A stretch of DNA of 64,000 nucleotides from Cavia porcellus (GCF_034190915.1 NW_026947500.1:22876501-22940500), one strand, 5' to 3'; shown: positions 26,536 to 37,480, numbered from the stretch's first letter. The notes: generated from the sequence alone by a model not told the origin. Numbers and translations: made by a program.

Positions 26536-26895
26536 ATACAACTCAAGAACAAAAACACAAACCCCCAATTTTAAAAATGGGCAAAGCACTTAGGTGCCTC
26601 CCTTGGCCCACAGCCCTCATGTTCCTGGGAAAAGCAAGGTCACAGGCAGACCTGAAACCCAAACAGGACTAAAGGAACAGGGTTCCAGCCGGGCTTAGAC
26701 CAGCCATGCTGGTCTCCTCCTCCCCCCTCCGCACAGCAGAGCAAACTGGGATGCGGCTGGCAAGGAAGCCAAGGCCCAGGCTGTGTGACAGGTGACAGCA
26801 CACACCACAGCCTTCTTCTCTCCTCCCAGATGTCTCTCAGAAAGTGACACCTGTGGGGCGACCCCACCACTCCAAGCCTAAGTAAGAATGCACAA
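26536..26895. other. Unique intergenic sequence
   Basis: No gene or repeat recognised. Confidence 0.45.
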
Positions 26896-27029
26896 AAGGC
26901 GTGCTGGCACATGCCTGTAATCCCAGCACTCAGGAGGCTGAGGCAGGAGGATCACTGTGAGTTCCAGGTCAGCCTAGGCTACCTAGTGAGTTTAAGGCCA
27001 GCCTGGACTACACAGTGAGACCCTGTCTC

Positions 27030-27073
<44 letters not shown>
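26896..27073 (+). mobile_element. B1 SINE with (CA)n tail
   Basis: Well-preserved B1 (26896-27033) whose tail has become a (CA)n microsatellite at 27029-27073. Confidence 0.92.
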
Positions 27074-27074
<1 letters not shown>

Positions 27075-28273
27075 TTAAAAATGGAGGGAGAAGAGGGACA
27101 AGGGACACAGCCCCCCAGATAAGCTCAAGTGTGCCCTGAATTCGGCTGGGCCAGTGTGGCCCAGGACTTTCTAGGTCCAAGGCCCAATGCTTTCTCTTTT
27201 TCACTTGCTTCAGTTTGCATTTGGCTGGTATGATCTGCAACTGAGGAATCCTAAATAATCCAGGTGACAAGTAGGGGCAGGTCACCACGGGCAGGAAGGT
27301 GAGGCCAGCTAGCTGGAACTTCACTCTGCCTTAGCTGGGTACCGTCAAAGGGTGGCAAAGCCTCAGAAAGACAGGCTCTGATACATGGAGATACCTGAGG
27401 CCCCGCCTGGAGCAGGCCCTCTCTCTCTCTGGGCCCCTTGGATAGGCTGAAGACAGCTCCCACACATGTTCCCGTTGTAAAGCAGGAGGAATTACCAGGC
27501 TCCAGCCTCCTCCACTATCAGCTTCATCAGAGAAAGCTCTAAATCAAAAGGATGTAATAAAAGCTGCTATCACTCCTTGGGAAATCAACCCAAGCAGATA
27601 CTGAGAGACGCTATGGATTTATGATGTCCCAAAGAGCCAGGAAGCGCAGGAAGAAATACTATCTGGAGAGATAAGTCCACCGCCACACATGTGGGAGGAC
27701 GTGTCTTTTTTAGACACACATTACACTTACTGCTTCCAGAAACTGTAGGGGATTTTTTTCCCCTGAAGATGTGTGATGACTTAAAAAAAAAAAGCCTTCT
27801 GGGAACCCATGGCTCTTGCTCTTCTAACTGGGTGAAGCTGGTGGGTGCCGCGTGCTCCTTACTGAGCAGGGTCTAGGCACCGGGCAACCCCAAGCACCCC
27901 GCGTTGGCAGGAAGTGGACGTGGTGTCCTTCCGGGACCCAGATCTGGACAACAGGATGCAGGAAGGAACCCGGAAGTTGAAGCCTCCTCCTCTACCAAGG
28001 GGTGGGGCCTTCCTAGGGCGAGAGGGATTGTCTGCCTTGGACTAGGGAGGAAGCTCAGGTTCTCTTGCTGGGTGTACCCGAGGACGTCCTAGAGAAGGCA
28101 TGGCTGTGGCGTACCCCGCTTTGCTGTGAAGGAAGATACAACGGGACTGCAGTGGGAATCGTTGCTCTTTTACAATGAAAATTCCTTCTGAAAAAAGCTC
28201 TTCATTCAATATTTGCAAATATTAATATGCATAAGAAATCATCTGTAGTGCTGATTACAAATAGAGATTCCTA
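27074..28273. other. Longest SINE-free intergenic block on the ZFTA-SPINDOC side
   Basis: About 1.2 kb of unique sequence without recognisable exon or repeat. It is a candidate for conserved regulatory DNA simply because SINEs are absent; no specific motif supports that. Confidence 0.45.
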
Positions 28274-28620
28274 AGCGGGGTGCAGTGGTGCATACCTGTA
28301 GTCCCAGCACTCAGGAGGCTGAGGGAGGAGGATCCCTTGAGCCGAAGACTTTGAGAACAACCTGGGCAGCATAGCCAGACTCTTTCAAAACTGAAAAAAA
28401 ATAGTAATAAAAATAAACTTTAAGGGCTAGGGATATAGCTTAGCGGCACAAGCACCTGCTTGGCAAGCATGAGGTCATGAGTTTGATCCTTGGTACAAAA
28501 AAAAAAAAAAGGACACATGGGAGGCTGATGCAGGAGGACTGCTGCAACTTCAAGGCTAGCCTAGGCTATATAGTGAGTTCCAGGTCTGGATCACAGAGCA
28601 AACAAAAAGAAAAAGATAAA
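28274..28620 (+). mobile_element. B1, ID and 5'-truncated B1
   Basis: B1 28274-28405, ID 28424-28511 (GGCAAGC type) and B1 right part 28515-28620. Confidence 0.82.
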
Positions 28621-28867
28621 AAAATAGGACTGAGGGTGTACAATGGTAGAGTGTGGGGAGCAAGTGAAGCTGGAGATTGAGCACAGGCTGGGGGCTAACA
28701 CAAGGCTGAGGTGAGCAGGTAAACAAGCTGCTCCAGCGGCTAGAACACTTTTCCTCTCAGCCAGAGAGAAGCTCCACCTGACCTCCACTTGCTGTATGTT
28801 GTCTCATCTTTACTTCTCCATCCTCTCATCAGCATCCCCTACCCCCCAACCCCAAACTTGGAGAGCT

Positions 28868-28945
28868 GCCCTGGAGGCAGAGGGCTTGCTACTTGCTTAT
28901 CATGTGAGAGGTGCTGAGTTCAATCCTTAGCACTACAAAAAATAT
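28868..28945 (+). mobile_element. ID SINE, old
   Basis: 'gagttcaatccttagcacta' B-box region; 5' end degraded. Confidence 0.65.
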
Positions 28946-29035
28946 GTAGTACATATCTTACACACATACACGCCCATAACTAAGAGTTTTTAAATAGATC
29001 AATACCGAGTCCTAGAGACCATTGTTATTATTTCT

Positions 29036-29147
29036 GGTTTTGTGAGATAGGGGCTCCCTTTGTTGTGCAGGCTGCCTTGAATTTGCCGTGATCCTCCTGC
29101 CTCAGCCTCTTGAGTGCTCAGATTACAGATGTGGACCCCATGCCCAG
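29036..29147 (-). mobile_element. B1 SINE
   Basis: Antisense, short form, diverged at the 7SL-like start. Confidence 0.75.
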
Positions 29148-29154
29148 CAATAGA

Positions 29155-29265
29155 GTTTTTTTTTTTTTTTTGTCTTTTTCCTTTTTATTAGTACTGGGGA
29201 TCGAACTCACGACTGCCTGCTTGCAAGGCAGGCGCTTATGCCGCTGAGCTAAATCCCCAGCCCCA
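29155..29265 (-). mobile_element. ID SINE, young
   Basis: Antisense near-consensus copy inserted at the end of the preceding B1 (ca-atagag / caacagag flanks). Confidence 0.93.
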
Positions 29266-29364
29266 ACAGAGATTATTTTGAGGGAGATTAAGGGCATAGC
29301 AATGTGTCTTTCACTGTAATAATTTTTTAAAAATTTAAACATTCACCATATATTTTGATCACTA

Positions 29365-29492
29365 GCAGAGCATGGTGGTGCATGCCTATGTCCTACCACT
29401 CAGGAGGCTGAGGCAGGAGGATCACCACAAGCTCAAGGCCAGCCTGGACTAGTGAGACCCTATCTTAGAAAACAACAACAATAAAAAAAATT
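29365..29492 (+). mobile_element. B1 SINE
   Basis: Sense short form with an (AAC)n tail. Confidence 0.85.
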
Positions 29493-29995
29493 AAAGACTT
29501 GAATAAACATGTGTCTAAAGAAGATAGAGCCAAAAACAAATGAAAAAATGCTTTATGTCGTCACCCACTTTGGAAATGCAAAAGCAAACCATTCTGACAC
29601 CTTTGTGCACCTTTGTGCCATCAGGATGGCTGCAATGTAAAGATGGACAATAACAAGTGTTGGCAAGCATACAAAGACATTGGATCCCTCTCACACTGCT
29701 GGTGAGAACCCGTCATGTAGCAGCTGTGGGAAACAGTCTGGCAGCCTCCCAGCAAGTCAGACAGAATTATCACATCCCTCAGCAATTCCACTCCAGGCAG
29801 GGACCCAAAAGAATGGGAAACAGATGTCCGAACAAAAACTTGCACACAAAATGTTCACAGCAGCTCTGTTCACAATAGCCAACGGTGGCTAGAACCCACT
29901 GCCCCATCACTGATGAGTGGAATTAAAGTGTCTAGCAGGACTGCATCTCACCCAGTAAAAAGAAAGAAATAAAGTTCTTATACATGTTAAGACAT
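29493..29995 (+). mobile_element. L1 ORF2 3' fragment
   Basis: 'tcaggatggctgcaatgtaa', 'acaagtgttggcaagcatac', 'tcacactgctggtgagaacc' and 'gttcacaatagccaacggtg' follow the order of the L1 ORF2 3' end. Frames are broken, so it is a dead fragment. Confidence 0.85.
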
Positions 29996-30000
29996 GAGTG

Positions 30001-30118
30001 AGGGGCTAGGGATTTAGCTCAGCGGTGTGAGCGCCTGCCTTGCAAGCAGGCTGTCGTGAGTTCGATTCCCAGTACCGATAAAAATGAAAAAGACAAAAAA
30101 AGAAAAAGAAAAAGAAAG
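30001..30118 (+). mobile_element. ID SINE, young
   Basis: Sense copy with gataaaaatgaaaaagac tail and near-duplicated 'agacatgagtga' / 'agacgagtga' flanks. Confidence 0.92.
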
Positions 30119-30188
30119 ACGAGTGAAAAAAAAAAAAAAAGACATAGATGAGCTGGCAAATATTGTGCTAACTGAAACAAGCAAGTCA

Positions 30189-30261
30189 GAGGTCACAAAT
30201 ACAGCTCAGAGGCACAGTGCATACCTGGAAAGCCCCAGGTCTTGAGTTTGATTTCTGGTAC

Positions 30262-30295
<34 letters not shown>
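30189..30295 (+). mobile_element. ID SINE with unusually long A tail
   Basis: Older-type body followed by about 35 A residues; 'gcaagtca' flanks both ends. A long pure tail suggests relatively recent insertion despite the diverged body. Confidence 0.85.
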
Positions 30296-30301
<6 letters not shown>

Positions 30302-30335
30302 TCACAAAAGCCTTCTGTAATCTCATCTATCCTTC

Positions 30336-30598
30336 ATAATTGGTGGGTCTTGTGGCACATCCTGCCCTCCCAGCACTTGGGAGGCTGAATCAGGGAGATT
30401 GCCACTCAAGTTTGAGGCCATCCTGGGCTACACAGTGAGTTCAAGGCCAGCCTGGACTACATAGTGAGGCCCTGTCTCATAATATCTCATTTAATGAAGT
30501 GAAGTCACTAAGTTGTCCAGAAGGTTCAAACTTGTGAGTCTCCTGCCTCAATCTCCCAAAGTACTAGGATTACAGATACACACCACCATCACACCGTG
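30336..30598. mobile_element. B1 (plus) abutting B1 (minus)
   Basis: Sense long-form B1 30336-30483 and antisense partial B1 30495-30598 lie tail to tail. Confidence 0.78.
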
Positions 30599-30698
30599 CT
30601 CTAAAACTCTGTGAAACACCTGAAAACCTCAATTTTGGAAAATCCCTCAGTCTTCTCCCAGTGCCACCATTATCTCCATAAGATTAAAAAGAAGAGAA

Positions 30699-30803
30699 GG
30701 GGCTGGGGATTTAGCTCAGCGGCATAAGTGCCTGCCTGGCAAGCGTGTAGTCCTGAGTTAGATCCCTGGTACCGGTAAAAAATACAAAAAAAAAAAAAAA
30801 AAG
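30699..30803 (+). mobile_element. ID SINE, intermediate type
   Basis: Has the GGCAAGC arm of the older subfamily but the 'ccggtaaaaaatac' start of the younger tail. Confidence 0.88.
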
Positions 30804-30864
30804 AATACCCTAAAAAAGAAGAGAACATGGGGGGGGGGGAGTGAATGCAAGGTCTGGAGTAACA

Positions 30865-31290
30865 GTCAGGTTTTGCTGTGGCACTGCCATGTCAAAATAG
30901 CTCCAGAACTCAGTCACTGACAACAGCAAACATCTTTCTCTCACTCACAGGTCAGTGGGTCAGCTAGGGCTCCACCAGGGCGGCTGATCACTCAGCTCTG
31001 GACTGAACTGGATTTGGGTCTGCCCTAGGTGTTTCTTGTTTCTGGTTACAAGAGCCACGGTCCAGTACTGTGCCCTCCTCATGACACGTGTTTCAAGGGT
31101 GAGAGGTCAAGCCACACCACCCAAATGGCCACAGCCTTGGAGGAACTTCGCTTTCCATTGCGGCTGGCTCTCATTCCACCGGCCAAGGCAAGTCACATGG
31201 CCATGCCCAAAGTCAGGTGGGGAGGAGGGAGTATTTACTGCCCAATGAGAGACTGAAAAATCTCAAGGCAAGGGGGCGGGGCATATAATC
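30865..31290. mobile_element. Ancient interspersed repeat remnant (family unassigned)
   Basis: 'cagaactcagtcactgacaa', 'aggtcagtgggtcagctagg' and 'caagtcacatggccatgccc' recall a common old mammalian repeat, but I cannot name it securely. Confidence 0.3.
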
Positions 31291-31467
31291 TAACTACGGG
31301 TAAGATAGTTGGAAAAAATAATTCAATAGACCGCAGTTGCTGGGCAAGATATGCATCATTCCTGCTTCATGAGACATTTGGGAACAGGTCAAAAATGACT
31401 GACCTATTTGTCTAATGCCTGATGCATTAGGACCTTTTTTTAATGGAAAGTGATGTTTTTAAGACTG

Positions 31468-31560
31468 TACAGTACTAGGGTCATGGCTCAGTAGTAGGGT
31501 GCTTGCTTACTATTCTTGGAGATCTGGGTTCCATTCTCATTACCACAAAACATAAAAATT
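31468..31560 (+). mobile_element. ID SINE, old
   Basis: 'tcatggctcagtagtagggt' and 'gggttccattctcatta' are recognisable. Confidence 0.6.
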
Positions 31561-31599
31561 TTTAAAAAGGAATGTCTCATCATTGAAATAAGAATGTCA

Positions 31600-31715
31600 G
31601 GGGCTGGGGATTTAGCTCAGCAGCATAAGTACCTGCCTTGGAAGCAGGCAGTCATGGGTTTGATCCCTGGTACCGATAAAAAGGGAAAAGACAAAAAAAA
31701 AAAAAAAGAAGAAAA
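31600..31715 (+). mobile_element. ID SINE, young, with perfect 15-bp target duplication
   Basis: 'gaaataagaatgtca' at 31585-31599 recurs at 31716-31730. Confidence 0.95.
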
Positions 31716-31735
31716 GAAATAAGAATGTCAAATAT

Positions 31736-31856
31736 TGCCAGGCATGGTAGCTCATGCCTGTAATCACAACACACAGGAGGCTGAGGCAGGAGGATCCCAG
31801 AGAGTTCAAGTCCAACCTGAGCTACATAATGAGACCTTGTCTCCAAAAACCAAATA
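31736..31856 (+). mobile_element. B1 SINE
   Basis: Sense short form, 'ttgccaggcatggtagctca' start. Confidence 0.85.
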
Positions 31857-31936
31857 AATCCCCTAATTGATGTGTTTTGAAATTTTGTCTTATTTTTTGT
31901 TTCTTTTTTTTTCTCTTTGAAATAAAATGAATTTGA

Positions 31937-32182
31937 GGCTGGGGATTTAGCTCAGTGGCATAAGTGCCTGTCTCAAAAGCTCTAGGTTCTGAGTTTGATC
32001 CCCGGTACCAAAAAATAAAATGGCCATTTTACAGAGGAGTCTCAACAGGCATGGTAACTCACACCTGTAATCCCAGCACTCAGGAGACTGAGGCAGAAGA
32101 ATCATTGCAAGTTTGAGACCAGCCTGGGCTACAAAGTGAGCTCAAGGCCAGCCTGAACTACATAAGAGACCCTGTCTCCAAA
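31937..32182 (+). mobile_element. ID and B1 flanked as one unit
   Basis: ID (31937-32019), a short linker and B1 (32043-32182) lie between perfect 13-bp copies of 'aaaatgaatttga' (31924-31936 and 32183-32195). No other duplication is evident at the internal junction. Confidence 0.8.
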
Positions 32183-32302
32183 AAAATGAATTTGAAAAAA
32201 TAAATAAACAAATGTAAAGTTTACCATAACCCTACCACTCAGCGTTAATGTTAATAACAAGGTGTTCATTCCCATACAATTTCTTACATACTTAATCTTT
32301 TT

Positions 32303-32390
32303 TTGCTGGGGATTTAGCTCAGCAGTGTAAGTGCACGCCTGGCAAGGCAAGGCCATGAGTCCAATACTCACTACCAAAAAAAAAAAAAAT
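32303..32390 (+). mobile_element. ID SINE, GGCAAGG type
   Basis: Sense, older subfamily, A tail. Confidence 0.82.
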
Positions 32391-32399
32391 TATTACTAT

Positions 32400-32571
32400 T
32401 TTTTGGTACCAGGGATTGAACTCATGACCTCCTGTTTGCCAGGCAAGTGCTGTGCTGCTGAGCTATGTCTCCGGCTATATGTAGCCCAGGCTGGCTGCAA
32501 ACTTGCAGTGATCTTCCTGCCTCAACTTCTGCAGTGGTGGGATTACAGATGTGTGCTCCCATACCTGGCCC
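32400..32571 (-). mobile_element. Antisense ID plus antisense B1
   Basis: ID part 32400-32476 ('ggtaccagggattgaactca') runs directly into B1 part 32477-32571. Confidence 0.8.
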
Positions 32572-32657
32572 ACCTTAATTCAATCTTTAACAAAAAAGCT
32601 GTCATGACATATATAGATATTTGTGTGTGTGTGATCCTTATTAGCACGTAAAATTTC

Positions 32658-32742
32658 TAGCTGCGTGTGGTGGGGCACACCTGTAAGCCCGCACTAGGGA
32701 AGCAAAGCAGAAAGACATAGTGAGATCCTGTCTCAAAAAAAA
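32658..32742 (+). mobile_element. B1 SINE, internally deleted
   Basis: 'agctgcgtgtggtggggcac' start and 'agatcctgtctcaaaaa' end, centre lost. Confidence 0.65.
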
Positions 32743-33016
32743 ATTCATTAATATCTTTCTATATACAGAGAACATTATTTTTAATGTTTGTATTGTTTGA
32801 TATTTGCTATATTTTGAATGTTTATAAGCTTTTTCCACCAATAATTCTGACATAAGAGATCTATTTCCGTTTCTCATGCTTACTTCCAATCTGTATAAAT
32901 ATTAGATTTTGCTTCAACGAAAGCCCAGTTTTACAAATTTATGGATTTTCACACTTAACTTTTACATTCAGGACATCTATTCCTTTTTTTGTGTGTGTTT
33001 CCCACTGTATTAATTG
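32743..33016. other. Unique AT-rich sequence
   Basis: Nothing recognised. Confidence 0.4.
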
Positions 33017-33124
33017 TTGTGTTTTTTTTTTGTCTTTTTCCTTTTTATCGGTACCAGGGTTCGAACTCACGACTGCCTGGTTGCAAGGCAAGCACTTATG
33101 CCACTGAGCTAAATCCCCAGCCTC
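33017..33124 (-). mobile_element. ID SINE, young, with 18-bp target duplication
   Basis: 'ttcccactgtattaattg' precedes it (ending 33016) and follows it (33125-33142). Confidence 0.95.
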
Positions 33125-33234
33125 TTCCCACTGTATTAATTGGTGTTTACTAGAAAAAGAGACATAACAAGATATACAAAAAAAAAAAAAAAAAAAAAAA
33201 CAAAGAAAAAACTAAATATACAGGAATCTACAAG

Positions 33235-33479
33235 AGGGGGCTGAGGATATAACTCAGTGGCCCAGCACCCATCAGGCAAGTGTGAGGTCATGAGTTTAAT
33301 TCCCAGAAAAAAAAAAAAAAAAAAAGAATCTAAACCAGGTGTGGTGGCACATGCCTGTAATCCTAGCAATCAGGAGGCTGAGGCAGGAGGATCCTTACAA
33401 ATTCGAGACCAGCTTGGGCTACAAAGTCAGTTCAAGGCCAGCCTGAACTGCATAATGAGACCCTGTCTCAAAAAAAAAT
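33235..33479 (+). mobile_element. ID SINE then long-form B1
   Basis: Older ID 33235-33325 with an A tail, then B1 33333-33479 carrying the duplicated internal segment. Confidence 0.86.
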
Positions 33480-33511
33480 ATGTATAAAATCTTTACAAGA
33501 TTAGTTTACAG

Positions 33512-33617
33512 AGGCTGGGGATTTAGCTCAGCGGCATAAGCGCCTGCCTTGCAAGCAGGCAGTCGTGAGTTCAATCCCCGGTACCGATAAAAAGGAAAAA
33601 AGACCAAAAAAAAAAAA
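33512..33617 (+). mobile_element. ID SINE, nearly perfect young consensus
   Basis: The anticodon stem/loop CCTGCCTTGCAAGCAGG is fully paired. Only one change (gagttcaatcc) departs from the B-box consensus. Flanked by 'gattagtttacag' / 'gattggtttacag'. Confidence 0.96.
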
Positions 33618-34088
33618 GATTGGTTTACAGTGGCCGCTCACAGAGACGGGTGTGGAAGAGCACAGCGGGTCTGAGTCCATGTGTGTGGCACTCACTACAG
33701 TGTCCCCAGACTCCAGATCTTGGAGTCTAAGACAGAAGGCAGAGGAGTCTACACCAGAAGACCAAAGGGAACTGCGCCAGAACTCAGGAGATGACATCCA
33801 AAAGAAGACCAGAGCTCCCCCAGAGAGACAGGAGCCAGTCTGTCCTTCTTTGCCTCTTTGTTTCATCTAGGCGACCAGCTGCCCTCAGGCGGGGAACCGC
33901 TGAGACCATTTAACCCAGCTCCTCTTACTCAAGTTGATGCAACAGTCCACGTCACACCTAAGAACACTTTAATTGGTCAGTTTCTATTTGGGGACATTTG
34001 GTTATTTCTAGTGTTCCTACTGTTATTTTCATTCATTCATTACAGAAATTCTGATTACATTCAATTGGTTGAGATTTTTCTGCATTCT
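33618..34088. other. Unique intergenic sequence
   Basis: No gene recognised. Text around 33985-34060 ('ggggacatttggttatttct') weakly recalls old L1 sequence. Confidence 0.4.
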
Positions 34089-34190
34089 TTTTTTTTTGTC
34101 TTTTTCATTTTTATCGGTACCGAGGATCGAACTCACGACTGCCTGCTTGCCACACAGGCACTTATGCCAATGAGCTAAATCCCCAGCCCC
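34089..34190 (-). mobile_element. ID SINE, young
   Basis: Antisense copy. The anticodon arm is altered (ttgccacacagg), so the cloverleaf would be impaired. Confidence 0.92.
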
Positions 34191-34647
34191 GACTTACCTT
34201 GTTTTGTGAGACCACAGTGCAGGGCCAAGGCCATCTGGTGATGGTAATGCATCCAGTAGGGCCCCATGCTAGAGGCAAATGTGAATGGGGGCAAAACAGG
34301 ACTGAACTGGATGGCACTAGGAAGCCACTTGGGGGAAAATGTGGCCACACGTCTCGCTGTATGGAAAAAACCGACCTGAAGGAGAGAGGAGGCCAGGGCT
34401 CAAAGAGAGGAGGCAGACAGCAGGAATGGAAACAAATGTCCCAGTGCGCTCAGGTCCGGTCAGGTTGTTCTCAAACGTGGCTGCAGCCCTGCCCTTTGCA
34501 CTCTTGGGCCTCAGCCTACCCTCAAATTTCCCTGAGTGTATAAATCTCGCCTTCTATTTGGGCTCCTCTCTTTGCAGTATTTACAGCGACAGTATAACCC
34601 TGAAGGGCCAGGACCAATGCTGGATCCATAAAGATGGGCTGGAATGG
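34191..34647. other. Unique intergenic sequence
   Basis: No gene recognised. Confidence 0.4.
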
Positions 34648-34880
34648 GCCTGTGCCAGGCCTGGAGACACTGTCATCCCAGCGCTCTGGGAGGCTGAGGC
34701 AGGACAATCAAAAGTTTGAGCCCAGCCTGGGAACCTCAGTGAACTTAGTGAGACAGTCTTGAAAGAAAAAAATAAAAAAAGAGCTGAGGATGTAGCTCAG
34801 TGTGAAGGCCCTGGATTCAAACCCTGATACTAAAAAAAAAGAACAGAAAAGGGAAAAAAAAAAAAAAAAAAAAAAAAAAG
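34648..34880 (+). mobile_element. B1-then-ID composite with A-rich tail
   Basis: B1 part 34648-34779, ID part 34780-34839, then an A-run to about 34880. Confidence 0.75.
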
Positions 34881-35011
34881 GACCCAACTTCCAGGAGCCC
34901 CAGACAATGAAAGACTGGAATATGCAGACCAACATTAGGGACACTACAGCAGTGTGACACCCTCCTAACAGAATGGTGTCCCCAACTGAGGCAGAAGTTA
35001 AGAGAAAGTAG

Positions 35012-35092
35012 CTTTTTCTTTTCTGTACCAGGGATTGAACTCACAACCTTATTTGCCAGGTAGGAGCTTTGTTGCTGAGCTAAATCCCTGGC
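35012..35092 (-). mobile_element. ID SINE, older
   Basis: Antisense copy with the atttgccaggtagg variant. 'gaaagtag' / 'aaaagtag' flanks. Confidence 0.8.
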
Positions 35093-35159
35093 TGAAAAAG
35101 TAGACTTCTGATGACATGTATAAACTGACTAAAGGTTCACCTAGCAGTGACTCTGCTAA

Positions 35160-35362
35160 GGTTTTTTTGTTTGCTTTTTCAGGACCAAGGATTGAGCCCC
35201 AGGCCTTGTGTGTGCTGGTTAAATACTACCATTGGGCTACACTCCCAGACCTTTTAATTTGAGACAAGATTTCCCTAATTTCTAGCCCATGATGGCCTGG
35301 AATGTGCCATCCTCCTGTCTCAGCCTTGCCAGGAGCTGGAATTATTACTACATCCAGGAGTT
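35160..35362 (-). mobile_element. Old antisense ID-B1 composite
   Basis: ID part 35160-35253 and B1 part 35257-35362, both heavily diverged. Confidence 0.65.
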
Positions 35363-35405
35363 CACTAAGTTTTATGCCGTTATTTGTGGTGCCAAGGATC
35401 GAATT

Positions 35406-36096
35406 TTTTTTTAATTAATTTTATTTTGAAAGTTGTAAAATACAACAGAACAAGCCAGAATAAAGCCAACTGAAATGGTACAGTGAATTGGTTCAGAACT
35501 TCACAGCAGGTTACCAGGATAACAGTAATAGGTATCACAATATATTTCGTTATCTTTATAATAGTTGCTTTCTTATTTTTTTTTAAATTTTTTTTGTCTT
35601 TTTCATTTTTTTATCGGTACAAGGGATCGAACTTGCGACTGCCTGCTTGCAAGGCAGGCGCTTATGCCACTGAGCTAAATCCCCAGCCCCAATAGTTGTG
35701 CTTTCAATCACATATATCAAAATAAAATGAAATACAGAACATTATAGAAGTTATCAAAACAGAATATTGAATAGAGCACTACCATTAATCAGAATAGAGG
35801 AAAACAGTAATAAAAATATTTGCCTTCAAAGAGATGGTAGAAGGAAATCCCCCTTATTTGCTATGGTCAACCTCCTAAGAGATGCTCAGATTTCGGGCTC
35901 CCATTTGCTAATGGGGGACAGGGGAAGGTGGGTTGGGGAAGTGGGATGTTTGACTCTAGGCCATGCACCAGTGGGTTCACTATTACTTAGCAGGGAGGCA
36001 GGTGGGTTACTTGGTTTCCCAGCATCCTAAGTTCCAACATGGCATGGATCATAGGAGACACTGGTGATTCTCCCCCTGGAAGGGCCGCAGTCAGCC
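35406..36096 (-). mobile_element. Unclassified retroposon, copy 3, with young ID inserted
   Basis: Bounded by 'ccaaggatcgaatt' (35392-35405) and 'ccaaggatcaaatt' (36097-36110); the T-rich end on the left gives minus orientation. An antisense ID occupies about 35573-35690, with 'aatagttg' duplicated around it. Without the ID the element is about 560 bp and carries an AATAAA near its 3' end. Confidence 0.8.
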
Positions 36097-36109
36097 CCAA
36101 GGATCAAAT

Positions 36110-36510
36110 TCTGTGTTACAGCTTGTATCCAGATGTTCCCCCAAAAGCCTCATGTACTCATAGGTGGGGTTTTTCAGAGATTTCTGGTTCTAGGGAATCT
36201 GGCTCAGGGATTTCTGGCTCTAGCACAGTTCTGGGTATAGATGCTAGGAGCCCCACCCTGGGTGTGGGTGGCACCAAGCAACAGGCTCACAGCCTGGATG
36301 GAATACAGAGGGAGGGGAGGCAGGCTGGTGCTGCTGCCTCCTGCCTACCCTGCTAGGAGCTGTTTCTCCTCTGCAGCACCGCCCTGCCTTGGAGCCAGCT
36401 GGTTATAAACTAAAACCTCTACAAACCGTGAGCCAAAATAAACCTTTCTTCTGTTAACTTTAGGTGTCAGGTATTTTGCAATCAAGACACTGTTAGCTTT
36501 AGAGACCAGA
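36110..36510 (+). mobile_element. MaLR-type LTR, sense, 3' part
   Basis: 'gagccaaaataaacctttct' and 'ggtgtcaggtattttgcaat' are the typical 3' end. Internal repeated 'agatttctggttctaggg' text. Confidence 0.65.
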
Positions 36511-36567
36511 TAATTCACGCAGTGACCTCTTATCTAGTTTTAACTAGGGCATTGTTATTATTATTAC

Positions 36568-37103
36568 TTTGTCCTCCTGAGACAGGGTTCCAGCAGTTCA
36601 GGCTGGACTTGAACTCACTTTGTAGCTCAGGCTGGCCTTGAACTCACAGTAATCCTCCTGCCTGAGCCTCCTGAGTAGCGCTAGAGTATTTTATTTTATT
36701 TTATTTTATTTTATTTTATTTTATTTTATTTGGTACTGGGAATCAAACTCAGCACCTCATGCTTACCAGGCATGTGCTATGCCCCTGAGGATATTATTTT
36801 TCTTCTTTTCTTTTTTCACAATATTAGAAATTGAACCCAGGGCTTTCAGACTGAGCTATATCTCCAGTCTTTTTTTGAGACAGTTGTCAGGCTTAGTAAG
36901 TTGCCCAGGCTGGGCTCAAACTTGGGATCCTTCTGCTTCAGCCTTCCAGAGTTCTGGGGTTTTAGGCATACACCAACACACCCAGATTTTTCTTTTAAGA
37001 ATTGCTATGTTGCCTAGGCTGGCCTGGAACTCCTGGACTCAAGAGATCCTCCTGCCTTGCCTCCTAAATAGCTCTGACTACATGCACTTCCCAGGCAGGC
37101 TTA
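36568..37103 (-). mobile_element. Cluster of antisense B1 and ID remnants
   Basis: B1 36568-36687, a (TTTTA)n run 36687-36731, ID fragments 36731-36793 and 36800-36870, B1 36871-36987 and B1 36988-37103. All are in the same antisense direction. Confidence 0.75.
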
Positions 37104-37480
37104 TACAGATTCCTCATTTAATGACTTAGCTGTTTAACAGACTATTCAGACTTACAAACCACCTTTCCTGGGTACAGTTCTGCACATCTTGCTTATAGAG
37201 CCTCAATATCTTTTCCTTATATAGTACACTTGCTTATATGGTACTGTAATGTTTGCTGTTTGTACTGTAGCTTTATGTTCTGTTATACATTACAATACTG
37301 CACCTGAGAGTTAAGAAAATACAAGCAAAGTCATCAAGTTGAGAGTTTCCTTTAACTATTTCTTCGGCCTGAACATTGTACACACTACATACAAATCCTC
37401 GCTTAGCAACCAACTCAACGAACAGAACTCATTCATTTAACAAGGAATATCTGTAGTGGTTTCAGGTAAAGAAGGCGACA
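37104..37480. mobile_element. Possible ancient DNA-transposon remnant
   Basis: AT-rich text with 'gcttatagagcctcaatatc' and 'cctcgcttagcaaccaactc' gives the impression of an old non-autonomous element. Family not assignable without a library search. Confidence 0.25.
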
